Shown: piece by piece, positions 32,295 to 41,281 of the stretch | How the letters are laid out: each line of letters begins with the position of its first letter | Numbering within the stretch: position 1 is the first letter of the stretch | Notes under the pieces: model-generated | Seen by the model: only the letters and a program-made list of their open reading frames with translations | Database searches by the model: none | What the model was told of the DNA's origin: nothing | Translations under genes and position numbers: made by a program | NCBI RefSeq assembly: GCF_001184025.1 | Contig: NZ_BBYG01000015.1 | Span: 434,001 to 498,000 of the forward strand | Source of the DNA: Streptomyces maremycinicus | GTDB lineage: Bacteria; Actinomycetota; Actinomycetes; Streptomycetales; Streptomycetaceae | DNA length: 64,000 nt | Reading direction: 5' to 3'

Positions 32295-35278
32295 CCGCGC
32301 TGCCGCACCACCGAGCCCGTCCTTCCCTTGACGACCTCCAGCTGGGCGTGGATCCGCCGCCGCAGGTCGGCGACATGGCTGACGATGCCGACGCTGCGGT
32401 CGCGTTCACGCAGCGAGTCGAGGACGTCGAGGACCTCGTCGAGCGTCTGGTCGTCGAGGCTGCCGAAGCCCTCGTCGATGAAGAGGGTGTCGAGGCGGAC
32501 CCCGCCCGCCTCGTCGGTCACCACGTCGGCGAGGCCGAGGGCGAGGGCCAGCGAGGCGAAGAAGGTCTCGCCGCCCGACAGCGTGGCGGTGTCCCGCTCG
32601 CGCCCGGTCCAGGCGTCGACGACGTGCAGTCCCAGCCCGCTGCGGCCGCGCCCGGCCCGGTCGTCGGAGTGCACGAGGGTGTAGCGCCCCGAGGACATGC
32701 GCTGAAGCCGCACGGTCGCGGCGGCGGCCACCTGCTCGAGGCGGGCGGCCAGGACGTACGCCTCCAGGCGCATCTTGCGCTCGTTGTCGGCGGAGGTCCC
32801 CGCGGTGAGAGCGGCCAGCCGGGCCACCCGGTCGTACTCCTCACGCAGGGGCCCGAGCCGGCGTACGCCGCTCTCCGCGCGCGCGGAGAGCTGGTCGAGT
32901 TCGGCGCAGCGCCGGGCGGCCGCGTCCTGGGCGGAGGCGGCCGTGCGCAGTCGCTCGGCCGCGGCGGCCGCCGCCCGTTCCGCGGCCGTGAGGTCGGCGG
33001 GCGGCCGCTGGGCCGCCGCCACGGTGTCGGGTTCGGCGAGGACGGCCCGGACGGCGGCCTCCTCGGCCTGCCGGGCGTCCAGCCGCCGCTGGAGCTCACG
33101 GTGGGCGGTGTCGTCGAGGAGGGCGTCGGCGGCGGCCCGCGGGGTGTCGAAGCCGGCCCGGAAGGCGGCTTCGTCGAGGCGTCCGTCGGCGGCCTTGAGA
33201 CGCTCGGCGCTCTCCTCGGCGACGCGGGCGGTGTCGGCCGCGTCGGTGAGCCGCGCCGCCAGCTTCTCCAGTTCGGCGGCCCGCGCGGCGACGCTCTCTG
33301 CGGTCCCCCTGGCCTGCGTCAACTCCTCTTCCAGGGCGGTCCGCTCGCTGTCCAGGCGCTCCCGGTGGCCCACCCGGGACGCGGTCCGCACCGCGGCCTC
33401 GCGCTGCGCGGCCGTGCGGCGCTCGTGCTCCTGCTCGGCCCGGCGCAGCTCTTCGCGCGCGGGGTGCAGCGCGGAGGCCTCGCGGCGCGCCCGCGCGTAG
33501 CTCTCCTCGCCCTCCTGGGCCTCGGCGGCGAGCCGGTCGGTGGGGGTGTCGCCGGCCTCGGCGGTGGCGGCGGCGAGCGCCTCCCTCACGAGGCCCAGAT
33601 CGCGTTCGTCCCCGGCGTGCCGTTCCTCCGCCTGCCGGGAGGCGGTGAGCGCCCGTTCCTCGCTCTCACGGTCGACGTGTCCGGCTACCTTGCGGGCGGG
33701 CGCGGGGTGTTCGGTGGCGCCGCAGACGGCGCACGGTGTCCCGTCGGCGAGGGTGGCGGCCAGTTCGGCGGCGATGCCGTTCAGCCGCTGCTCCTTGAGG
33801 TCGAGCCAGTGCGCGCGGGCCGACTGCGCCTGCTCGCCGGAGGCGAGGGCCCTGCGCCGGGCGGCCTCCAGGTCGCGGGCCAGTTCGTCGCGCAGCCGGG
33901 CCGCCTTCAGCCGCCGCTGCATGGGCTCGCGCCGACCGTCTAGCTGTTCGGCGCGGGCGGCGGCCTCCTGGGCGGCCTCGATCCGGGCCCGGAGACCCGC
34001 GCGGACGGTGTCCCAGTCGGCGAGCCAGGCCTCCGTCTCCGTCAGGACGTCCTCGTCGTCGCGCTCCCGCCGGTCCAGGTCGGCCCGCTCGGCCACGAGT
34101 GCGGCCAGCCGTCGCTCGCCCCGGCGGGCGGACTCCAGCCCGCCCAGTTCCTCGGCGGCCCGGCGCGCGGCGGCGGCGAGCCCGGCGGCTCCGGCGTCCG
34201 CGAACCGCCGGGGCAGCAGGTCCCGCGCGTGTGCCGCTCGCGCGGACGCTCTGGTGTGCTCGGTGTCGGCGGCCTCGCGCAGCTCCAGCGCCGGGGCCAC
34301 CGACTCGGCCTTGCGGGCCCGCTCCATCCGCGTCTGCGCGTCCCGGTGGTCACCGGCCCGCTCCTCCAGTACGGCGGCCCGCTCGCGCGCGTCGGCGAAC
34401 CGTCGCTGGAGCCGCGCGCGTTCGCGTACGTCCGCCAGGGAGCGTTCGGCGGCGGCCTGCGCGGACTCGGCGGCGAGGCGGCCGCAGTGGGCGGTCGTCA
34501 GCAGCTCACGGGAGGTGCTGCGGGCGACGGCGGCCGCGGCCAGCACGGCCTCGGCGAGCCCCGGCTCCCCCGGGGCGAACTCGGGCAGCTCCATGGCGTC
34601 CCCGGCGACCTGCTGCATCCGGTGCGCGTCGGCGAGCAGCGCGGAGTCGCCCTCCCGCACGCGTGCCTCGATGAGGCGGCGGCGCTCGACGAGCCGCTTC
34701 TCCACCTCGGCGAACCGCCGGGTGTCGAAGAGCCGGCCGAGGAGCCGGCCGCGCGCCTCGGCGTCGGCCCGCAGGAAACGGGCGAAGTCGCCCTGAGGCA
34801 GCAGCACGACCTGGCAGAACTGCTCGCGGCTCATGCCGAGCAGCTGGGTGATCTCCTCGCCGATCTCCTGGTGCGAGCGGCTGAGGTCCTTCCAGGCGCC
34901 GGCGGCCGCGTCGTACTCGCGCAGCCAGCTCTGCGCCTTCTCGACGGTGGTGCCCGTGCCGCGTTTCTTGGGGCGCTCCCAGGGCGGCTGCCGGGTGACC
35001 TCCAGCCGCCGTCCCGCGACGGTGAGTTCGAGGGTGACCTCGGTGCGGGTGCCGGGCGCCGCGTGGTCGCTGCGCAGGGTGAGTCCCTGGCCGCTCTGCC
35101 GGGCGCCGGGTACGGAGCCGTACAGCGCGTAGCAGACGGCGTCCAGGACGGAGGTCTTGCCGGCGCCCGTCGGGCCGTGCAGCAGGAAGATGCCGGCGGC
35201 GGAGAGCTCGTCGAAGTCGACGCTCTGCGGGGCGCCGAAGGGGCCGAAGGCCGTCAGGCCGAGCCGGTGCAGCCTCAC
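32255..35278 (-). CDS. sbcC: SbcC exonuclease subunit (Rad50-like SMC ATPase)
   Basis: About 1007 residues. The N-terminal Walker A is HGPTGAGKTSVLDAVCYALYG. Two long Ala/Glu/Arg-rich coiled coils flank a zinc hook CAVCGATEH in the middle. The C-terminal signature LSGGETFFASLALALGLADVV is followed by Walker B DTLFIDEGFGSLD. With SbcD it forms the SMC-like nuclease that opens hairpins and protein-blocked DNA ends. GTG start overlaps the sbcD stop (GTGA). The 3' end overlaps the convergent Lrp gene by 40 bp. Confidence 0.95.
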   Translation of the reverse strand: MRLHRLGLTAFGPFGAPQSVDFDELSAAGIFLLHGPTGAGKTSVLDAVCYALYGSVPGARQSGQGLTLRSDHAAPGTRTEVTLELTVAGRRLEVTRQPPWERPKKRGTGTTVEKAQSWLREYDAAAGAWKDLSRSHQEIGEEITQLLGMSREQFCQVVLLPQGDFARFLRADAEARGRLLGRLFDTRRFAEVEKRLVERRRLIEARVREGDSALLADAHRMQQVAGDAMELPEFAPGEPGLAEAVLAAAAVARSTSRELLTTAHCGRLAAESAQAAAERSLADVRERARLQRRFADARERAAVLEERAGDHRDAQTRMERARKAESVAPALELREAADTEHTRASARAAHARDLLPRRFADAGAAGLAAAARRAAEELGGLESARRGERRLAALVAERADLDRRERDDEDVLTETEAWLADWDTVRAGLRARIEAAQEAAARAEQLDGRREPMQRRLKAARLRDELARDLEAARRRALASGEQAQSARAHWLDLKEQRLNGIAAELAATLADGTPCAVCGATEHPAPARKVAGHVDRESEERALTASRQAEERHAGDERDLGLVREALAAATAEAGDTPTDRLAAEAQEGEESYARARREASALHPAREELRRAEQEHERRTAAQREAAVRTASRVGHRERLDSERTALEEELTQARGTAESVAARAAELEKLAARLTDAADTARVAEESAERLKAADGRLDEAAFRAGFDTPRAAADALLDDTAHRELQRRLDARQAEEAAVRAVLAEPDTVAAAQRPPADLTAAERAAAAAAERLRTAASAQDAAARRCAELDQLSARAESGVRRLGPLREEYDRVARLAALTAGTSADNERKMRLEAYVLAARLEQVAAAATVRLQRMSSGRYTLVHSDDRAGRGRSGLGLHVVDAWTGRERDTATLSGGETFFASLALALGLADVVTDEAGGVRLDTLFIDEGFGSLDDQTLDEVLDVLDSLRERDRSVGIVSHVADLRRRIHAQLEVVKGRTGSVVRQRGYRPSGRLGSGDE

Positions 35279-36438
35279 CGCGCCACCTCCCGTTCCGCGT
35301 CGTCCGCGCGCACCGCGTCGAAGGCGTCGCGCAGGACGCCCTGCTCGCGCGCGTCGGGGCCGGCGCCGCGCACATGGGCCACGAAGTCCTCGGCGATCTC
35401 CTGGTCGCTGCGGTCGGCGAGGCGCCGGGCGTACGACACGTCGGGGTCGTCGGGTGCGCGTTCGGGGGCGAAGACGAGGCTGAGCGTGTGCGGGAAGCGC
35501 CGGGTGAGCCGGGCCATCGGGTCGGCCGGGCGGACGGGGTCGGTGAGCGTCGCCTCGACCCACGCCTCCTCGTGGCGGGTGAGGGCGGGGTCGGCGAGCA
35601 GCTCCTCCAGGGGGCCGCGGACCCGGGCGAGGGCGCGCGGCACCGGGCAGTCGATCCGCTCGGCGTCGAGCCGCCCGTCGGCGTCGAGGTCGACGAGCCA
35701 CATGGTCTTGCGGTGCGCGCTCTCCGAGAAGGAGTACGGCAGCGGGGAGCCGGAGTAGCGCACGCGCTCGGTGATGGTCTGGCAGCCGTGCAGATGGCCC
35801 AGGGCGGTGTAGTCGACGCCGTCGAAGACCCCGGCGGGCACCGAGGCCACCCCGCCGACGGTGATGTCCCGCTCGCTGTCGCTGGGCTCGCCGCCGGTGA
35901 CGAAGGCATGGGCGAGGACGACGGAACGCGTCCCGCGCGCGCGGGCGGCGAGGTCGGCGCGGACCCGGTCCATCGCGGCGGCCAGCACGCTCTCGTGGCC
36001 GGCCTTCTCCACACCGAACTCGTCCTTGACCAGGGCGGGTTCGAGGTAGGGCAGGCCGTAGAAGGCGACCTCGCCGAAGGCGTCCTCGATGATCACCGGG
36101 GTCCCCGCCGCCGCCGGGTCCGTGCGCAGGTGGATGCCCGCGCGTCCGATGAGTCCGGCGCCGACCCCGAGCCGGCGGGCCGAGTCGTGGTTCCCGGAGA
36201 TCATCACCGTGGGCACCCCGAGGTCGGCGAGCCGGTGCAGGGCGTCGTCGAACAGCTCGACCGCGGCGAGCGGGGGCACCGCGCGGTCGTACACGTCTCC
36301 CGACACGACCACCGCGTCGACCTCGCGCTCACGCACGGTCGCGACGAGGTGACCGATGAACTCGGCCTGGGCACCGAGCATGTTCACCCGGTGGAACGCC
36401 CGGCCGAGATGCCAGTCGGAAGTGTGCAGGAGCCTCAT
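35275..36438 (-). CDS. sbcD: SbcD nuclease subunit (Mre11-like)
   Basis: 387 residues. Calcineurin-like phosphoesterase motifs in order: HTSDWHLG (residues 5-12), VVSGDVYDRAVP, MISGNHDS and LGHLHGCQ, which carry the Mn ligands of Mre11/SbcD. Acts with SbcC as an endo/exonuclease on hairpins and blocked ends. First gene of the sbcDC operon. No strong promoter was picked out by eye in 36439-36646. Confidence 0.95.
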   Translation of the reverse strand: MRLLHTSDWHLGRAFHRVNMLGAQAEFIGHLVATVREREVDAVVVSGDVYDRAVPPLAAVELFDDALHRLADLGVPTVMISGNHDSARRLGVGAGLIGRAGIHLRTDPAAAGTPVIIEDAFGEVAFYGLPYLEPALVKDEFGVEKAGHESVLAAAMDRVRADLAARARGTRSVVLAHAFVTGGEPSDSERDITVGGVASVPAGVFDGVDYTALGHLHGCQTITERVRYSGSPLPYSFSESAHRKTMWLVDLDADGRLDAERIDCPVPRALARVRGPLEELLADPALTRHEEAWVEATLTDPVRPADPMARLTRRFPHTLSLVFAPERAPDDPDVSYARRLADRSDQEIAEDFVAHVRGAGPDAREQGVLRDAFDAVRADDAEREVAR

Positions 36439-36626
36439 GATTCACGAGACTAACGGCCGGGTCCGACACCGCGGGCGGTTGCTCCCGTATCGCACCGTCA
36501 CACACCCCGCCAGAAAAGTGCGTTACGGACATTTCACCCGCCCGTTCGCTCAACGCGCCGCACATCACACGATGCAGGCCCCACGCCACACGTCGCGCGG
36601 CGCACGCACAACCCGCACGTCACACT

Positions 36627-36654
36627 CAGGCGTCAGGCGTCAGGCGTCAGGCGT
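36627..36654. repeat. 7-bp tandem repeat CAGGCGT, four copies
   Basis: Four perfect copies. The stop codon of the YigZ-family gene (36647-36649) lies inside it, so copy-number change could alter the C terminus of that protein. Nothing coding in 36439-36646. Confidence 0.85.
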
Positions 36655-37273
36655 CCCCGTACGCCTCCCCGCCCAGCTCGAAGGTCGCCGTGCCCGCCGT
36701 CGCGTCCGCGAGCCAGGCGCGGAAGGCGGGCACGTCGGCGTCCGGCAGACCGATCTCGATGGTCACCCGCTCGCCGTAGCGGACGTCGCGTACCGCGCGT
36801 CCCGTCGAGTGCAGGTCGTTCTGGACCTTGCCGGCCCGCTGGTGGTCCACGGTCACCGTGGCCAGCCGGAAGCGGCGGCGGGTGAGTGTGCCGAGGCTGT
36901 CGAGGGCTTCGCCGACCGCGCCGCCGTAGGCCCTGATGAGACCGCCCGCGCCGAGCTTGACCCCGCCGTAGTACCGGGTGACGACGGCGACGACGTACCG
37001 CATGTCACGGCGCAGCAGCATCTGGAGCATCGGGACGCCCGCGGTGCCGCCGGGTTCACCGTCGTCGCTCGCCTTCTGGACGGAGGCGTCGGCGCCGATG
37101 ACGTACGCCCAGCAGTTGTGGGTGGCGTCGGCGTGCTCCTTGCGGACGGACGCGACGAAGTCCTGGGCCTCCCGCTCGGTCGCCGCGGGGGCGAGGGCGC
37201 ACAGGAAGCGGGAGCGGTTGACCTCGGTCTCGTGCACACCCGCGTGGGCGATCGTGCGGTACTCGTCCTGCAT
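36647..37273 (-). CDS. YigZ/IMPACT-family protein (UPF0029)
   Basis: 208 residues. The N-terminal UPF0029 fold has NRSRFLCALAPAATEREAQDFVASVRKEHADATHNCWAYVIG and DDGEPGGTAGVPMLQ, then YYGGVKLGAGGLIRAYGGAVGEAL, the strongest signature of the family. A DUF1949-like C-terminal domain follows. The family is linked to translation control in eukaryotes (IMPACT); its bacterial role is not settled. The 3' end lies in a tandem repeat. Confidence 0.9.
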   Translation of the reverse strand: MQDEYRTIAHAGVHETEVNRSRFLCALAPAATEREAQDFVASVRKEHADATHNCWAYVIGADASVQKASDDGEPGGTAGVPMLQMLLRRDMRYVVAVVTRYYGGVKLGAGGLIRAYGGAVGEALDSLGTLTRRRFRLATVTVDHQRAGKVQNDLHSTGRAVRDVRYGERVTIEIGLPDADVPAFRAWLADATAGTATFELGGEAYGDA

Positions 37274-37394
37274 CCGGCCAGCCTATGCGGTGATCGCCGG
37301 GTCGCCGTCGGCGCAGGGGCGGGCGACGATGTGCGGGTGACCGAGGGGGGGGCACCGCGGAACGTGGCCCGACCGATCGCAGGGAGCGCGCAGC

Positions 37395-39362
37395 ATGACC
37401 GGCACCCGGACGAAGGGGAGCGCCGCGGATCCGGCGTCCTCCCGCTGGCGGGCCTGGCTCCTGGAGGGACTCAGCGAGCAGACCGCCCGCCATCCGGGTC
37501 CGCACGCCACCCCGCGGGCGCGGCAGCCCGGGCACCGCTGGTGGCGCGTGATGTGCCTGACCGGGGTCGACTACTTCTCCACGCTCGGCTACCAGCCGGG
37601 CATCGCCGCCCTCGCCGCCGGACTGCTGTCCCCGCTCGCGACGCTCGTGCTGATCGCGCTGACGCTGCTGGGCGCACTGCCGGTGTACCGCCGGGTGGCC
37701 CACGAGAGCCCGCACGGCGAGGGCTCGATCGCCATGCTGGAGCGGCTGCTGCCGTGGTGGTCGGGGAAGATCTTCGTCCTGGTGCTGCTGGGTTTCGCGG
37801 CCACCGACTTCATGATCACGATCACGCTGTCGTCGGCGGACGCCGCCGCCCACGTCGTGGAGAACCCCTTCGCCCCGCACTGGATGGCCGACGGGAACGA
37901 GTGGATCACGCTGCTGCTGGTCGGGGCGCTGGGCGCGGTGTTCCTCAAGGGCTTCCGGGAGGCCATCGGCATCGCGGTACCGATGGTGGCGACCTATCTC
38001 GCGCTCAATCTGGTGGTGCTCGGCGTCTCCGCCCGGGAGATCCTCGCGCACCCCGCGCGGATCGGCGACTGGACGGACGCCATGACCGCCGAGCACTCCT
38101 CGCCCTGGGCCATGGTGGGCGTGGCCCTGCTGGTCTTCCCCAAGCTGGCGCTCGGCATGTCCGGCTTCGAGACCGGGGTGGCGGTGATGCCCCAGGTCAA
38201 GGGAGATCCGACGGACACCTGGGAGCAGCCGAGGGGGAGGGTGCGGGACACCCGCAAGCTGCTGACCACGGCCGCGCTGATCATGAGCTGCTTCCTGCTG
38301 CTGTCGAGTCTGGCGACGACCATCCTCATCCCCCAGGACGACTTCGAGAGCGGCGGTCCGGCGAACGGCAGGGCGCTGGCCTATCTCGCGCACGAGCATC
38401 TGGGCGAGGCCTTCGGCACGGTCTACGACGTCTCCACGATCGCGATCCTGTGGTTCGCGGGCGCCTCGGCGCTCGCCGGTCTGCTGAACCTCGTCCCGAG
38501 GTATCTGCCCCGTTACGGCATGGCGCCCGAATGGACGCGCGCGGTGCGCCCCCTGGTGCTGGTGTTCATGGCGGCGGCCGTCTGCATCACCCTGTGGTTC
38601 AACGCGAACGTCGACGACCAGAGCGGCGCCTACGCCACCGGTGTGCTGGTGCTGATGCTGTCGGCGGCGTTCGCGTCCACCGTGGCCGTGCACCGGCGGG
38701 GCCACCGCCGGGCCACGCTGGGCTTCGGCGCGATCACGGCCGTGTTCGCCTACACGCTCGTCGCGAACGTGATCGAGCGGCCGGACGGCATCCGGATCGC
38801 GGCGATCTTCATCTTCGCCATCCTGGTCACGTCCTTCGCCTCCCGGGTGCGCCGCGCCTTCGAACTGCGCGCCGCCGAGGTCACCTTCGACGAGACGGCG
38901 GCCCGGTTCGTCGACGGGGCCGCGCGGCACGGGCCCCTCCAGCTCATCGCGAACGAGCCGCGCGAGCACAGCACGCGCGCGTACCGCGTCAAGGAGGGGG
39001 AGCAGCGCGAGCACACCCCGATCCCCGGCGGCGGCCCGGTGCTCTTCCTGGAGGTGTTCGTGCGGGACTCCTCGGACTTCACGGCGGACGTCACCGTGCG
39101 CGGCGACGACAAGCACGGGGTCCGCCGGCTGCGCGTCTCCGGACCCACGGTGCCGAACGCGATCGCCGCGGTCCTGCTGGCCCTGCGGGACCGGACGGGT
39201 CAGGTGCCGCACGCGTACTTCAGCTGGACCGAGGGCAACCCGGTCGGCCATCTGGTCCGGTTCCTCGTCTTCGGCGACGGCGAGGTCGCCCCGGTCACCC
39301 GTGAGGTGCTGCGCCGCGCGGAGCCCGACCCGGGGCGGCGGCCGCGCGTGCACGTCGGCTAG
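37395..39362 (+). CDS. APC-superfamily amino acid permease-like membrane protein
   Basis: 655 residues. A hydrophilic N-terminal 50 residues is followed by about 10-12 TM helices (GVDYFSTLGYQPGIAALAAGLLSPLATLVLIALTLLGALPVY onwards). A cytoplasmic C-terminal region of roughly 180 residues follows, with ELRAAEVTFDETAARFVDGAARHGPLQLIANEP. The HGEGSIAMLERLLPWWSGK loop and the G-x-x-Y-F-S-T-L-GYQPG helix are typical of a Streptomyces group of large APC permeases. Substrate unknown; potassium or amino acid uptake has been proposed for relatives. ATG with AGGGAG upstream. Confidence 0.85.
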   Translation: MTGTRTKGSAADPASSRWRAWLLEGLSEQTARHPGPHATPRARQPGHRWWRVMCLTGVDYFSTLGYQPGIAALAAGLLSPLATLVLIALTLLGALPVYRRVAHESPHGEGSIAMLERLLPWWSGKIFVLVLLGFAATDFMITITLSSADAAAHVVENPFAPHWMADGNEWITLLLVGALGAVFLKGFREAIGIAVPMVATYLALNLVVLGVSAREILAHPARIGDWTDAMTAEHSSPWAMVGVALLVFPKLALGMSGFETGVAVMPQVKGDPTDTWEQPRGRVRDTRKLLTTAALIMSCFLLLSSLATTILIPQDDFESGGPANGRALAYLAHEHLGEAFGTVYDVSTIAILWFAGASALAGLLNLVPRYLPRYGMAPEWTRAVRPLVLVFMAAAVCITLWFNANVDDQSGAYATGVLVLMLSAAFASTVAVHRRGHRRATLGFGAITAVFAYTLVANVIERPDGIRIAAIFIFAILVTSFASRVRRAFELRAAEVTFDETAARFVDGAARHGPLQLIANEPREHSTRAYRVKEGEQREHTPIPGGGPVLFLEVFVRDSSDFTADVTVRGDDKHGVRRLRVSGPTVPNAIAAVLLALRDRTGQVPHAYFSWTEGNPVGHLVRFLVFGDGEVAPVTREVLRRAEPDPGRRPRVHVG

Positions 39363-39407
39363 GCAGTGTCCGCGAAGTCCCGCCCGGCCCGCGACGCCCG
39401 GTACGGC

Positions 39408-39959
39408 CTAGGGCTCCCGCGACGTGCGGCCCCTCGGCACGGTCGTCGACGTCAGCAGGGCGGTGCCCGGGGTCAGCGACCGCCAGCCGGGCCCGTACGC
39501 GTCCAGGACGGCGATCGCCGAGGTCGGGAACTTCAGCCGCACCTCGTCCAGGGCGCCGCCCCGGCCCTCCCCGGCGAGGTCGAGGACCAGTTCCTCCAGG
39601 CCGGGGTTGTGTCCGACCAGCAGCAGCGTCCCGACCTCGGCGGGCGTCTCGTGGACGACCTCCAGGAGTTCGGGGACGTCGGCCCCGTAGAGCCGGGGGT
39701 CGAAGCGCACCGGGGGCGGGGTGTCCCACTCGGCGGCGGCCAGTTCCCAGGTCCGGCGGGCGCGGACGGCGGTGGAGCACAGGGCGAGGTCCGGGACGTG
39801 GCCGGCCTCGGCCAGCGCGCGGCCCGCGGCCGGCGCGTCCCGCAGACCGCGCGGGGCGAGCGGCCGCTCGTGGTCGGGGACGCCCTGCGGCCAGGCCGAC
39901 TTGGCGTGCCGCAGCACCACCAGCCGGCGCGGTGGTGTCCCGCCGCCGGGCCCGGTCAC
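39408..39959 (-). CDS. SixA-type histidine phosphatase
   Basis: 183 residues. Phosphohistidine-phosphatase core: LVVLRHAKSAWPQGVPDHERPLAPRG (RHG catalytic His with the SixA-like RHAKS form), the CSTAVRARRTWELA segment and LLLVGHNPGLEELV with the second catalytic His. Starts at GTG 39959 inside the stop of the upstream CysRS-like gene (GTGA), so the two are translationally coupled. Substrate unknown (phospho-His protein or small phosphate). Confidence 0.85.
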   Translation of the reverse strand: MTGPGGGTPPRRLVVLRHAKSAWPQGVPDHERPLAPRGLRDAPAAGRALAEAGHVPDLALCSTAVRARRTWELAAAEWDTPPPVRFDPRLYGADVPELLEVVHETPAEVGTLLLVGHNPGLEELVLDLAGEGRGGALDEVRLKFPTSAIAVLDAYGPGWRSLTPGTALLTSTTVPRGRTSREP

Positions 39960-40714
39960 GCCGGGGCTCCGACGTCGCGGGTGAGTTCGAGGCCGAGGAG
40001 GCGGTCGGCGTAGGCGTAGCTCTCGAAGCGGGCGCCGTCCGGCAGCTCGGGCCCCGCGTCCTCCACCCACCGCAGCACCCGCAGCACCTCGGGCAGGTCC
40101 AGGTCGTCCTCCCAGGCGGTGCGCAGCCGTCCGCGCACGTCCTCGGGGACCGGCCGCGAGGGCCGCCGGGCCCAGTCGGCGACGGTTCGCCGCCAGCGTA
40201 CGAGGGTGTCCCGGGCCTCGCCCAGTATGTCCGCGTCGAGCCGCAGGGGCTCGGTGCGGGGCCGGGAGAGAAGGGCGAGCCGAAGGGCGGCGAGGTCGGT
40301 GTCCGCCGCCCCGGTGCCCCGGTCCGACCCGAGGCCACCGGGCACCGCGCCCTCCACCGGCGCGACGGCGAGCCGCACCCCGTCGGGGGCCGGGCCGCCC
40401 TCCGGCACCACGTGGAGGATCTGCGCCTCGCCCACTCCGGCGCCCGCGCCGAGGTCACGGCCGTCCTCGAAGGGGTGCATGCCGAGGGCGGTGGCGCCGG
40501 CCCGGAGTTCCGCCTGATCGCGTTCGCCGGACAGCAGCGCCCACACGGGCGTGCCGCCGAGTTCCAGCGCGCGCACGAGCAGATCGGCGACGAGGAGGAC
40601 CCGGAGCGATCCGGCTCCGTACCCCGAGGCGTGCGCCTCCACCCGGGTCAGGCCACGGCGGACGGGGGCGGCGACAGCGGGCTCGCCGGTTCGGGCGTCG
40701 ATGATGCTCAGCAC
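39956..40714 (-). CDS. degenerate cysteinyl-tRNA-synthetase-like protein
   Basis: 252 residues, about half a CysRS. The start MLSIIDARTGEPAVAAPVRRGLTRVEAH resembles the CysRS N-terminal motif region. LLVADLLVRALELGGTPVWALLSGE matches the helix after HIGH. The end WEDDLDLPEVLRVLRWVEDAGPELPDGARFESYAYADRLLGLEL matches the CysRS/MshC C-terminal helices (DDLDTP... KFExFAxADRLLGLDL). HIGH, KMSKS and zinc ligands are missing, so it should not aminoacylate. It may be a regulatory or repurposed paralogue. Coupled to the SixA gene. The homology call is by eye and should be checked. Confidence 0.6.
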   Translation of the reverse strand: MLSIIDARTGEPAVAAPVRRGLTRVEAHASGYGAGSLRVLLVADLLVRALELGGTPVWALLSGERDQAELRAGATALGMHPFEDGRDLGAGAGVGEAQILHVVPEGGPAPDGVRLAVAPVEGAVPGGLGSDRGTGAADTDLAALRLALLSRPRTEPLRLDADILGEARDTLVRWRRTVADWARRPSRPVPEDVRGRLRTAWEDDLDLPEVLRVLRWVEDAGPELPDGARFESYAYADRLLGLELTRDVGAPA

Positions 40715-40825
40715 GAGGCGAGCCTAGGCGGGTGGGCGCGACTTCGCAGGCAGGGACCGGAATCAGGGTCGGCGGGGCGCTGTTGTAGCCGGGGACTGTT
40801 CCTTTCCGACTCGAGGAGGCCGCCG

Positions 40826-41233
40826 GTGTACGGCGACGAGGCAACCATCCGCAAGATCCTCACGGGACTCGGCGACACCTGGGCCGTCGTGGGTCTGTCG
40901 ACGAACCGCGGGCGGGCGGCCTACGGGGTCGCCGAGGTGCTCCGGCGCTTCGGCAAGCGGGTCGTCCCCGTCCACCCGAAGGCGGAGACGGTGCACGGGG
41001 AGCAGGGGTACGCCTCCCTCGCGGACATCCCCTTCGAGGTGGACGTCGTCGACGTCTTCGTCAACGGCGACCTCGCGGGTGCCGTCGCGGACGAGGCGGT
41101 CGCCAAGGGGGCGAAGGCGGTGTGGTTCCAGCTCGGTGTCGTCGACGAGGCGGCCTACGACCGGACCCGGGCCGCCGGCCTGGAGATGGTCATGGACCGC
41201 TGCCCGGCGATCGAGATTCCCCGGCTGGGCTGA
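40826..41233 (+). CDS. CoA-binding domain protein
   Basis: 135 residues, a stand-alone CoA-binding Rossmann domain: TWAVVGLSTNRGRAAYGVAEVLRRFGKRVVPVHPKAETVHGEQGYASLADIPFEVDVVDVFVN, AKAVWFQLGVVDEAAYDRTRAAGLEMVMDRCPAIE. The conserved Cys-Pro (DRCPAIE) near the C terminus is typical of the YccU/DUF-type family. GAGGAGG lies upstream of the GTG at 40826. It may sense CoA or a CoA ester; role unknown. Confidence 0.88.
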   Translation: MYGDEATIRKILTGLGDTWAVVGLSTNRGRAAYGVAEVLRRFGKRVVPVHPKAETVHGEQGYASLADIPFEVDVVDVFVNGDLAGAVADEAVAKGAKAVWFQLGVVDEAAYDRTRAAGLEMVMDRCPAIEIPRLG

Positions 41234-41281
41234 CCCGCGGCCGCTTCCCCGGCCGGGCCGGGGCCCGCCCATACTGTGCGG

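Noticed and set aside
36356..39304. 982-codon plus-strand frame across the YigZ and APC region
   Set aside because: It is out of frame with the recognisable APC permease and antisense to the YigZ gene, and its translation is low-complexity.
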